Positions 1 to 5,597 of a stretch of 18,597 nt of DNA are shown piece after piece (positions within the stretch are counted from its first letter, which is position 1; the number at the start of each line of letters is the position of its first letter). Below the pieces are notes generated by a model. That model was not told the DNA's origin. It saw only the letters and a list, made by a program, of their open reading frames with translations, and made no database searches. The stretch is from Actinomycetota bacterium (GTDB lineage: Bacteria > Actinomycetota > Geothermincolia > Fen-727 > Anoxymicrobiaceae). Where the stretch lies: the NCBI GenBank assembly GCA_016649525.1, contig JAENXM010000008.1:1-18597 (forward strand), written 5' to 3'. A program made the translations under genes and the position numbers.

Positions 1-2
1 AC

Positions 3-266
3 CAGGGAAGGAGCATCTTCCTGCGCATCACCCCCTTCGTAGACCCGGTCGACGAGAAGGAGCACGAGAAGGCGGTCGAGATCTACCGGGAGTACATCGA
101 GGAAGGGATGAAGCGCTACGGGGCGGTCACGATCCGTTACGACGGCATCCATAACTATGTGGATAAGGCCGGGGGCTTCGGTGAGCTGATGCGCCGCATA
201 AAGAAGGTGGTCGACCCGAACAACATCTTGAACCCCGGACTGAAGATGTACGAGGGGGGGTGGTAA
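3..266 (+). CDS. FAD-linked oxidase (GlcD/D-lactate dehydrogenase type), C-terminal part
   Basis: Only the last 87 codons lie in the window; the gene begins upstream. The frame reads without interruption to a TAA at 264-266. The segment DPNNILNPG near the end is the C-terminal signature of the FAD-linked oxidase family (glycolate oxidase GlcD, D-lactate dehydrogenase, PF02913 domain), whose members oxidise 2-hydroxy acids or related substrates with FAD. The next gene starts 2 bases after the stop and encodes a CCG-domain Fe-S protein, the usual electron-accepting partner (GlcF/LldE-like) of such oxidases. The substrate cannot be told because the FAD-binding half is missing. Family assignment is fairly sure; substrate unknown. 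Confidence 0.85.
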   Translation, partial: QGRSIFLRITPFVDPVDEKEHEKAVEIYREYIEEGMKRYGAVTIRYDGIHNYVDKAGGFGELMRRIKKVVDPNNILNPGLKMYEGGW

Positions 267-268
267 CA

Positions 269-1438
269 ATGACGTTGCCTCTCGAGATGCTCATGTACAC
301 GTGCCCGAAGTGCAAGATCTGCACCGCCAACATGCACCCGGGAGAGGAGGGCTTCCTCAAGCTCTGCCCGGCTTACACACGTTACGGTTTCTTCGCGTAC
401 TCCGGCGGCGGAAAGTGCTACCTGGCCCAGGGACTGCTCGAGGGCGCGCTCGAGCCGGACGAGGAGCTCGCCGAAGTCCTTTACCACTGCACGCTCTGCC
501 GTTCATGCGCGGAGCAGTGCGCCACAGACCAGGACCCCACGGAGATCGCGCGCCTGGTCAGGCGCGAGGTGGTCGAAAAAATGGGAGGACCACCGGGAGA
601 CGCCCAGGCCGTCGTCAAGAGCACCGTCAACTACCGCAACCCCTACCAGCAGCCGAAGGCGATGAGGTACCGCTGGGCGAAGGGGCTCGATATCAGGGAC
701 GCTGCCAAGGAGAAAGTGGATACGCTCTATTACGTGGGCTGCACCGCCGCGATGATACCAGAGCGCACCCACTTCGCCCTTAACACGGTGAAGCTCCTCC
801 AGGCGGCGGGAGAGGACTTCGGGACGCTCGGCAAGAACGAAATATGCTGTGGGGCCACTTCCTACAACCTCGGCGCGGCGGACGTCTTCAAGGAGATCGC
901 CTCGGAGAACATAGACATGCTGAACGAGCTCGGGGTCGAGAGGGTCCTCGTGAGCTGCTCTGGCTGCTACAGCGTGATGAAGAACGAGTACCCGAAGATC
1001 AAGCGGCGCAACTTCGAGGTCCTGCACGTGGTCGAGTACCTTGACCAACTCATCCAGGAAGGGAAGATAAAGCCGATAAGGAACCTCGACCTCAAGGTCA
1101 CCTACCACGACCCGTGCCACCTTGGCCGCTACAGCGACATCTTCGACGCACCGCGCAGGATACTGGATGCGCTCCCCGGGGTGGAGCTCGTCGAGATGCC
1201 GCGCAGCCGCGAGAAGAGCTGGTGCTGCGGGGCGGGCGCGGGTGTTAAGACCACGTATCCAGACTTCGCTGCCTGGATCGGAGAGGAAAGAATCAACGAG
1301 GCAAAGGAAACCGGGGCCGGCGCCCTGGTGACGGCCTGCCCGTTCTGCGAGGGAAACCTTGCGGACGTCATCGAGGCCACGGCCGCCGGGATGGACATCT
1401 ACGACATAACGGACCTGGTGTTAATGTCGCTTGAGTGA
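269..1438 (+). CDS. CCG-domain (Fe-S)-binding oxidoreductase subunit (GlcF/HdrD-like)
   Basis: A 389-residue electron-transfer subunit. Two N-terminal 4Fe-4S sites are visible: C12, C15, C18 with C33 (an unusually long last spacer), and C74, C77, C80, C84. Two complete CCG (DUF224/PF02754) motifs follow: C158, C193-C194, C230, C233 and C283, C319-C320, C357, C360. In HdrB these motifs bind non-cubane 4Fe-4S clusters. The ATG at 269 is preferred because a G-rich ribosome site (252-260) sits about 8 bases upstream; a GTG at 260 would overlap the previous stop. It is nearly contiguous with the upstream FAD oxidase, so the pair probably forms a soluble or membrane-associated dehydrogenase passing electrons from a hydroxy acid or similar substrate to a quinone, disulfide or other carrier. 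The acceptor is not identifiable from sequence. Confidence 0.9.
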   Translation: MTLPLEMLMYTCPKCKICTANMHPGEEGFLKLCPAYTRYGFFAYSGGGKCYLAQGLLEGALEPDEELAEVLYHCTLCRSCAEQCATDQDPTEIARLVRREVVEKMGGPPGDAQAVVKSTVNYRNPYQQPKAMRYRWAKGLDIRDAAKEKVDTLYYVGCTAAMIPERTHFALNTVKLLQAAGEDFGTLGKNEICCGATSYNLGAADVFKEIASENIDMLNELGVERVLVSCSGCYSVMKNEYPKIKRRNFEVLHVVEYLDQLIQEGKIKPIRNLDLKVTYHDPCHLGRYSDIFDAPRRILDALPGVELVEMPRSREKSWCCGAGAGVKTTYPDFAAWIGEERINEAKETGAGALVTACPFCEGNLADVIEATAAGMDIYDITDLVLMSLE

Positions 1439-1459
1439 GCGCTGACCAAGGAGGTAAAC

Positions 1460-1858
1460 GTGGCGGACGAAGTCGCTTTCGGCTCGATGGAATGGCTCGG
1501 CATCTATGTTGATATCTTTAACAAGAACGAGGCCTTGAAGGAGGCTCTCAAAGACCTGACCGCGAAGGTCGCCTACGAGTTCACCGACCGCCCGGATATT
1601 CCGCCCAAGTTCGTCTCCCTCAAGGAGGGCGTCATCGAGGAGCACGGTGAGATGACGGACCCCGGCTCCATGGACTACATCATCCGCGCGAACTACGACG
1701 TTTGGAAGTCGATGACCCTCGGGGAGCTCGACCCCATGAACGCGCTCATGTCCGGTAAGGTCAAGCTGACCGGGAACATGGCCGCCATGCTGAAGCACGC
1801 CGAGGGCTTCAAGCAGACCTTCGAAGTCGTCCAGGCGATCCCGACGGTGTTCGACTGA
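1460..1858 (+). CDS. SCP2 sterol-binding domain protein
   Basis: A 132-residue protein that is essentially a single SCP-2 (sterol carrier protein) fold. Visible hallmarks are the acidic/aromatic stretch MDYIIRANYD, the motif around LGELDPMNALMSGKVKLTG, and the helical tail. Such domains bind hydrophobic ligands (lipids, acyl chains, isoprenoids) in a cavity; bacterial family members are mostly uncharacterised. The start is GTG at 1460, chosen because AAGGAGG lies 5-6 bases upstream. It follows the CCG protein by 21 bases and so is likely co-transcribed with the FAD oxidase and CCG pair. By inference it could present or bind a hydrophobic substrate or carrier for that enzyme. No signal peptide is seen, so it is probably cytoplasmic. 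Confidence 0.85.
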   Translation: MADEVAFGSMEWLGIYVDIFNKNEALKEALKDLTAKVAYEFTDRPDIPPKFVSLKEGVIEEHGEMTDPGSMDYIIRANYDVWKSMTLGELDPMNALMSGKVKLTGNMAAMLKHAEGFKQTFEVVQAIPTVFD

Positions 1859-1880
1859 CACCAAGCCGCTGCCGTTGAGT

Positions 1881-1886
1881 TATACT
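1881..1886 (+). promoter_or_regulatory. Possible -10 box for tRNA-Pro
   Basis: TATACT lies 31 bases before the tRNA 5' end, giving a predicted short leader. No good -35 hexamer at 16-18 bases is seen; CTGACA occurs 20 bases upstream, which is too far for a standard promoter. Weak call. Confidence 0.3.
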
Positions 1887-1917
1887 GTTATCCGCAAACA
1901 CATCCAATAAGACATGT

Positions 1918-1995
1918 CGGGGTGTAGCGCAGCCAGGTTAGCGCGCAGCGTTCGGGACGCTGAGGTCGTCGGTTCAAATCCGACCACCCCGACCA
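1918..1995 (+). tRNA. tRNA-Pro (CGG anticodon)
   Basis: A full cloverleaf can be folded by eye. The acceptor stem CGGGGTG (1918-1924) pairs with CACCCCG (1985-1991). The D stem is GCGC/GCGC, and the anticodon stem CAGCG/CGCTG surrounds loop TTCGGGA (1951-1957), giving anticodon CGG, which reads CCG (proline). The T stem is GTCGG/CCGAC with loop TTCAAAT. The discriminator A and an encoded CCA end at 1995. The 3' end is repeated exactly 180 bases downstream, as expected for an integration site. Confidence 0.97.
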
Positions 1996-1997
1996 GC
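1965..1997 (+). repeat. 33-bp direct repeat, left copy (tRNA-Pro 3' end; att-like)
   Basis: This stretch covers the end of the variable region, the T arm, the 3' acceptor strand and CCA of tRNA-Pro plus two bases. It is identical base for base to 2145-2177. tRNA 3' ends with the T arm are classic core attachment sites for tyrosine recombinases, so this copy would correspond to the att site that keeps the tRNA intact. Confidence 0.9.
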
Positions 1998-2144
1998 CTT
2001 AGGCGATAATACGAGCCGACGAGGGGGGTACCGGGGGGGTGTGCCCCCCGGGATTATTTCACTCATGGGGGGTACAGCGAAGCCAGCATCGAGACTGGCG
2101 AGCGTCATAGGGGGGACGAGTCCCCCCTTGAGGAGCGAAGCGAC
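1998..2144. mobile_element. Small hairpin-rich insert between tRNA-end direct repeats
   Basis: The 147 bases between the two 33-bp repeats contain no convincing gene but are full of structure. There are three hairpins: CCGGGGGG/CCCCCCGG (2031-2038 with 2044-2051), GCCAG/CTGGC (2082-2086 with 2095-2099) and GGGGGGA/TCCCCCC (2110-2116 with 2121-2127). GGGGGGTAC is repeated directly at 2023-2031 and 2067-2075. With the flanking tRNA-end duplication it resembles a non-autonomous element or the scar of an integrated element. No integrase gene is nearby. The designation as mobile is inference; the repeats and hairpins are directly visible. Confidence 0.55.
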
Positions 2145-2177
2145 GTCGTCGGTTCAAATCCGACCACCCCGACCAGC
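2145..2177 (+). repeat. 33-bp direct repeat, right copy (displaced tRNA 3' end)
   Basis: Exact copy of 1965-1997, offset by 180 bases. The bases upstream of it do not resemble the 5' half or the anticodon arm of the tRNA, so this is an isolated 3' fragment and not a second tRNA gene. It lies just before the AlkD-like gene. Confidence 0.9.
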
Positions 2178-2202
2178 TTGTTTTCTGACCCCGGTGACAG
2201 GT

Positions 2203-2886
2203 ATGCAGGGTAAGGATGTCATTAAAAGACTAAAGGCACTATCTGACCCCGAAGCCGTTGACGGCATGTCGCTTTTCGGGATAAACCCGGAGAACACTCT
2301 CGGTGTCTCTATCCCAAATCTCAGAAAGCTGGCCAAGGAAATCGGCAAGGACCACAAGTTAGCCGGTGAACTCTGGGCTTCCGGCATCCACGAGGCGAGG
2401 ATTCTGGCGGGCATGGTCGACGATCCCAAAGCGGTCGATGAAGAACAGATGTATAATTGGGCTCGTGACTTCGACTCCTGGGACGTATGCGACCAGGTCT
2501 GCATGAACCTCTTCTGGCTGACCCCGTTCGCATACCAGAAGTGCTACGAATGGAGTTCAAAAGACGAAGAGTTCGTCAAAAGGGCCGGGTTCGCTTTGAT
2601 GTCGCGCCTCGCCTGGAGCGACAAGAATGCCGCCGACCGGGAGTTCATCAAGTTCCTGCCCGTAATAAAGAGAGAAGCCACCGACGGGCGTAACTTCGTC
2701 AAGAAGGCGGTGAACTGGTCGCTCCGGCAGATAGGCAAACGCAACCTCGCTCTTAACAAGCAGGCAATAAAGACGGCGAAGGAGATCCAGAAGCTCGACT
2801 CGAAAAGCGCGAGATGGATAGCCGCGGACGCCCTCAAAGAGCTTACAAGTGAGTCGGTCCAGTCTAGACTCAGGGGTGCGCGGTAG
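2203..2886 (+). CDS. DNA alkylation repair protein, AlkD-like
   Basis: A 227-residue protein of the AlkD family (PF08713, HEAT-like repeats). Family members are DNA glycosylases that remove bulky or positively charged alkylated bases such as 3-methyladenine and 7-methylguanine adducts. Visible family motifs are SWDVCDQV (about residues 97-104, the tryptophan/aspartate region) and VKKAVNWSLRQIGKRN (about 166-181, with the lining tryptophan and arginine). The frame stays open upstream through the tRNA-end repeat, but that part is not gene-like; ATG 2203 fits the family start, although its ribosome site is weak (GTG 2194 is an alternative). The gene looks less GC-rich than its neighbours and sits immediately beside the att-like repeat, so it may be a later arrival. 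It probably stands alone as a transcription unit. Confidence 0.85.
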   Translation: MQGKDVIKRLKALSDPEAVDGMSLFGINPENTLGVSIPNLRKLAKEIGKDHKLAGELWASGIHEARILAGMVDDPKAVDEEQMYNWARDFDSWDVCDQVCMNLFWLTPFAYQKCYEWSSKDEEFVKRAGFALMSRLAWSDKNAADREFIKFLPVIKREATDGRNFVKKAVNWSLRQIGKRNLALNKQAIKTAKEIQKLDSKSARWIAADALKELTSESVQSRLRGAR

Positions 2887-2937
2887 GAGTGGACGTAAGC
2901 TGCCTTGTCAGTACGGTACCAAATCAACGAATTGGGT

Positions 2938-2945
2938 TATAAAAT
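2938..2945 (+). promoter_or_regulatory. Possible -10 region upstream of the Crp/Fnr gene
   Basis: TATAAAAT in an otherwise AT-richer stretch of the 104-base gap before the regulator gene. No convincing -35 is seen at the right distance (TTGTCA is 27 bases upstream). Weak call. Confidence 0.3.
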
Positions 2946-2990
2946 AGTCACGGAAAACGGCAGGTGGTCTGCAAGCGGAAAGGCGGGGCT

Positions 2991-3668
2991 ATGAATAAGA
3001 CGGATAACCTCGATGACTTCCTGGGGCACCTGAAGAAGGGCCTCCGGGAGAAGGCGAGGTCCAAGTTCAGTCCGTTCAAGCTGGAGCGCGGCCAGTTCGT
3101 CTTTTTCGACGGCGACCCGGCTTCAACGCTGTACCTGGTCGAATCGGGCGTCGCGGAGGCGAACGTCGTCCACGGCGACGGAAAGGTCTATATCTTCCAC
3201 TTCCTCTTTCCCTGTGACATCCTAGGCGAGGGCATCATCTACGGCCAGGAGGTGTATCCTTTCTCGGCCGTCATCAGGGAGGAAGCGCTGCTCTGGAAGA
3301 TATCCAGGGACGACCTGTTACCCCTGCTGGATGCCGACCCGGCTTTCAGGGACTATCTCGTAGAGTTCGTAGGGCGGAAGCTCGACCATTCCTACGCCAA
3401 GGCCCGCTGCATCGCCGGGGAGAGGGTTGAGAGGCGCGTCGCCTGCATACTCTTGAAGTCCATCGACGAGACAGGGATTGAGAACTGCGGCGAGAGGGTG
3501 ATTCCCCAGCTCACCAACCGCGACATCTCGGGGCTGATAGGCTCTACCGAGGAGACCGTCTCCCGGGTGATGAGCCGGCTCAAGAAGGAGAACGTGATAG
3601 GCATCAAGGACAAGCAGCTTGTGATACTGGACAGGGAAGCCCTGATGCGGTACTTCGACAACCTGTAG
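2991..3668 (+). CDS. Crp/Fnr-family transcriptional regulator
   Basis: A 225-residue cytoplasmic DNA-binding regulator. It has a cyclic-nucleotide-binding-like sensor domain (about 25-115), a long dimerisation helix (about 118-155) and a C-terminal winged helix (about 172-220). The recognition helix contains ETVSR (residues 188-192), matching the E-x-x-S-R pattern by which Fnr reads TTGAT half-sites; Crp has glycine at the serine position. The N-terminal cysteine cluster of Fnr is absent; the only cysteines are at 75, 140, 152 and 166, so a classical oxygen-sensing 4Fe-4S cluster is not supported and the signal is unknown. The start ATG 2991 has AAGGCGG just upstream. A matching Fnr-like box lies about 50 bases after the stop, in front of the isc-like operon, making that operon a likely target. 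Confidence 0.9.
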   Translation: MNKTDNLDDFLGHLKKGLREKARSKFSPFKLERGQFVFFDGDPASTLYLVESGVAEANVVHGDGKVYIFHFLFPCDILGEGIIYGQEVYPFSAVIREEALLWKISRDDLLPLLDADPAFRDYLVEFVGRKLDHSYAKARCIAGERVERRVACILLKSIDETGIENCGERVIPQLTNRDISGLIGSTEETVSRVMSRLKKENVIGIKDKQLVILDREALMRYFDNL

Positions 3669-3714
3669 GACCTTCGCCCCTGACCGCGTTAAACTCCTGA
3701 TGGAAGCATAAGAA

Positions 3715-3728
3715 TTGACCGTTATCAT
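3715..3728 (+). promoter_or_regulatory. Fnr-like operator (TTGAC-N4-ATCAT)
   Basis: Near-palindrome TTGACcgttATCAT, 8 of 10 matches to the Fnr consensus TTGAT-N4-ATCAA. Its centre (3721.5) lies about 40-41 bases before the start site predicted from the -10 box at 3749-3754, which is the class II activator position. The regulator encoded just upstream has an Fnr-type recognition helix. Confidence 0.6.
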
Positions 3729-3748
3729 GGAAGTCTAACAGTATGCGG

Positions 3749-3754
3749 TATAAT
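3749..3754 (+). promoter_or_regulatory. -10 box of the isc-like operon promoter
   Basis: A perfect TATAAT. The hexamer 17 bases upstream (CATGGA) is not a -35 consensus, which fits a promoter that needs an activator bound at the adjacent Fnr-like box. The predicted start is about 3761-3763, leaving a leader of about 57 bases before the iscS-like start. Confidence 0.6.
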
Positions 3755-3794
3755 CTAACCCTACCAATGCAGTAGAGAATTAGACAAGGCAAGT

Positions 3795-3814
3795 CTCGAA
3801 ATATCGAGGAGGTG
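3795..3814 (+). promoter_or_regulatory. Strong ribosome site with small overlapping hairpin before iscS-like gene
   Basis: AGGAGGTG (3807-3814) lies 4 bases before ATG 3819 and fixes the start. A short stem CTCGA (3795-3799)/TCGAG (3804-3808) with loop AATA reaches into its first two bases. At 5 bp the hairpin may be incidental. Confidence 0.45.
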
Positions 3815-3818
3815 AAAG

Positions 3819-5018
3819 ATGCCCGAGGTTTACCTCGACCACTACGCGGCCACACAGGTGCTACCCGAGGTAGTGGACGCGATGCAGCCGTTGCTGCGAG
3901 ATGGCTTCGGCAACCCTTCGTCGCTTCACGGATGGGGTGACTCCGCCCGCGAAGCGCTCGAGGCGGCACGGGAGAAGGTGGCCGCCCTCATCGGCGCGAA
4001 CCCCGCGGAGATAATCTTCACCTCCTGCGGTACCGAGGCGAACAACACGGCCGTTAAGGGTATCGCTGGAGCGGCGAAGAAAAAGGGGAACCACCTGGTC
4101 ATTTCCGCGATTGAGCACTTCTCGGTGATGCACTCGGCCCGCACCCTCGAGAAGTCGGGCTTCGAGGTGGCGACCGTGGGGGTCGATGAGTACGGGATGG
4201 TCAACCCCGAAGAGGTCAGGGCAGCAATAAGGCAGGACACCGTCCTCGTTTCGATAATGACCGCGAACGGCGAGACGGGCACTGTCCAGCCGATCGAGGA
4301 GATCGCAGAAATCGCTAAAGCAAAAGGTGTCCCCTTCCACACCGACGCCGTGGCCGCGGCAGGCTCGATCCCGCTGGACGTGAACGACCTGGGTGTAGAC
4401 GCGCTCTCACTCGCTTCCGACCTCATGTACGGCCCGAAGGGTGTCGGAGCCCTTTGGGTGCGCAAGGGACTCCGGATGATGCCGCTGCTGGACGGCGGCG
4501 TCCAGGAAGGCGGAAGAAGGGGGGGGACCGAGAACGTCCCGGGGATAGTAGGCATGGGGACGGCGGCAGAACTCGCGGCCGAGCACATGGATGAGCGCGC
4601 GGCCTATCTTTCCTCCATGAGGGACGCCCTCATCGAGAAGCTACCGGCCGCGATCCCGCATCTGAATCTCACGGGCCACCCGGCCAGGCGGCTCCCGTGG
4701 AACGCGAGCTTCGTGGTCGAGTTCATCGAGGGCGAGGGGATGCTTCTTTTCCTGAACATGCAGGGGATCGCGGTCTCGAGCGGCTCCGCATGCACCTCGA
4801 GGGCGCTCAAGGGCTCGCATGTACTGTCGGCGTGCGGGATACCGGCCGAGGTCGCGCGGGGGTCTTTACTTTTCAGCTTCGGGCTCGACAACAAGCCCGA
4901 GGATGTAGACTACGTACTGGAGGTTCTGCCTCCGATAGTGCAGAGGCTGAGGGAGATGTCCCCTCTATACGACAAGTTCCTCAAATCAGGGGGTGATCAA
5001 AATAGCGACGTACAGTGA
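3819..5018 (+). CDS. iscS: Cysteine desulfurase-like protein (NifS/IscS family) lacking the PLP lysine
   Basis: A 399-residue class V aminotransferase-fold protein of normal IscS length. Family landmarks are present: GTEANN (71-76), H100, D176, GGRRGGTENVPG (231-242) and the active-site loop SSGSACTS with C325. The segment that should read S-G-H-K-x-Y-G-P-K is A-S-D-L-M-Y-G-P-K (199-207), so the Schiff-base lysine is L202 and the preceding histidine is D201. The PLP-contacting glutamine is A179, and the arginine of the S-L-R-F-S motif, which holds the substrate carboxylate, is L351. Canonical PLP-dependent desulfuration is therefore unlikely, although the persulfide cysteine loop is kept. A similar lysine-less IscS is known from Archaeoglobus fulgidus, also paired with IscU. 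It is the first gene of the operon and overlaps iscU by 26 bases. Family is sure; activity is doubtful. Confidence 0.93.
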   Translation: MPEVYLDHYAATQVLPEVVDAMQPLLRDGFGNPSSLHGWGDSAREALEAAREKVAALIGANPAEIIFTSCGTEANNTAVKGIAGAAKKKGNHLVISAIEHFSVMHSARTLEKSGFEVATVGVDEYGMVNPEEVRAAIRQDTVLVSIMTANGETGTVQPIEEIAEIAKAKGVPFHTDAVAAAGSIPLDVNDLGVDALSLASDLMYGPKGVGALWVRKGLRMMPLLDGGVQEGGRRGGTENVPGIVGMGTAAELAAEHMDERAAYLSSMRDALIEKLPAAIPHLNLTGHPARRLPWNASFVVEFIEGEGMLLFLNMQGIAVSSGSACTSRALKGSHVLSACGIPAEVARGSLLFSFGLDNKPEDVDYVLEVLPPIVQRLREMSPLYDKFLKSGGDQNSDVQ

Positions 5019-5385
5019 GACGGTAATGGACCATTTCATGAACCCACGGAACGTCGGGGAGATCGAGGACGCCGACGGGATCGGCGAGGTCGGGAACCCG
5101 GTCTGCGGCGACATGATGACCTTCTACGTTAAAGTGGACGACGAAGACAGATTGAACGACGTCAAGTTCAAGACTTTCGGGTGCGGCGCCGCCATCGCGG
5201 TATCGAGCATGGTGAGCGAGATGGCGAAAGGTAAGACGCTCGACGAAGCGATGCAAATCGGCCGCAAAGACGTCGCCGACCAGCTCGGCGGGCTCCCCGA
5301 CAACAAGATGCACTGCTCGAACCTGGGTGCAGACGCCCTCCACAAAGCCATCGAGGATTACAGAAACAAGAAAAAGGAGAGCTGA
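4993..5385 (+). CDS. iscU: IscU/NifU-N type Fe-S cluster assembly scaffold
   Basis: A 130-residue scaffold on which nascent Fe-S clusters are built. The three ligand cysteines are present: C38 in CGD (with the conserved D40), C64 in GCGAA and C108 in KMHCSN. The N-terminal YSETVMDHFMNPRNVG is typical of the family. The HscA-recognition motif LPPVK is replaced by LPDNK (101-105), which agrees with the absence of hscA/hscB here. The start is GTG 4993 inside the end of the iscS-like gene; its ribosome site (AGGGGG) is very close, so translational coupling is likely. The nearest in-frame ATG (5029) would remove conserved residues. Confidence 0.93.
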   Translation: MIKIATYSETVMDHFMNPRNVGEIEDADGIGEVGNPVCGDMMTFYVKVDDEDRLNDVKFKTFGCGAAIAVSSMVSEMAKGKTLDEAMQIGRKDVADQLGGLPDNKMHCSNLGADALHKAIEDYRNKKKES

Positions 5386-5387
5386 AG

Positions 5388-5570
5388 ATGCAAGATGCAG
5401 AAAAGACCGGGGCGGAAAAGTGCAGGTGCCCCTACTGCGATGCCGAAATCGACGAGACCGCGGTGTTCTGCGTCGGCTGCAAGACGGTCATAGTTGACTG
5501 CGTCCACTGCAGTGAGCCGGTTCGGGAAGGGGTCGAGACCTGTCCCCACTGCGGGGAGCCGCCCAAGTAA
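5388..5570 (+). CDS. Small double zinc-ribbon protein
   Basis: A 60-residue protein with four CxxC knuckles: C14/C17, C28/C31, C38/C41 and C52/C55, arranged as two zinc ribbons (or rubredoxin-like sites) back to back. The remainder is short, acidic linker. It begins 2 bases after the iscU stop and its ribosome site AAGGAGAG lies within the end of iscU, so it is a true operon member. No enzymatic motif is seen. It could be a zinc or iron-binding adaptor for the Fe-S/sulfur-transfer proteins around it; that role is inference from position only. Confidence 0.8.
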   Translation: MQDAEKTGAEKCRCPYCDAEIDETAVFCVGCKTVIVDCVHCSEPVREGVETCPHCGEPPK

Positions 5571-5597
5571 ACGGAACGACGCCAGGGGGCGATCCCG

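Noticed and set aside
260..268. GTG at 260 as start of the first CCG protein
   Set aside because: It overlaps the upstream stop and lies within the G-rich ribosome site; ATG 269 is correctly spaced from that site.
2145..2177. A second tRNA-Pro gene
   Set aside because: Only the 3' 31 bases of the tRNA plus two flanking bases are repeated; no anticodon arm, D arm or 5' acceptor strand precedes it.
2041..2202. In-frame N-terminal extension of the AlkD-like gene through the insert and the tRNA-end repeat
   Set aside because: The extra 54 residues come from hairpin and tRNA-derived sequence, have no family similarity and lack a plausible ribosome site; the family start fits ATG 2203.
3795..3808. 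Hairpin before the iscS-like gene as a riboswitch or IscR-type site
   Set aside because: The stem is only 5 bp and the sequence does not match known IscR sites or a riboswitch architecture.
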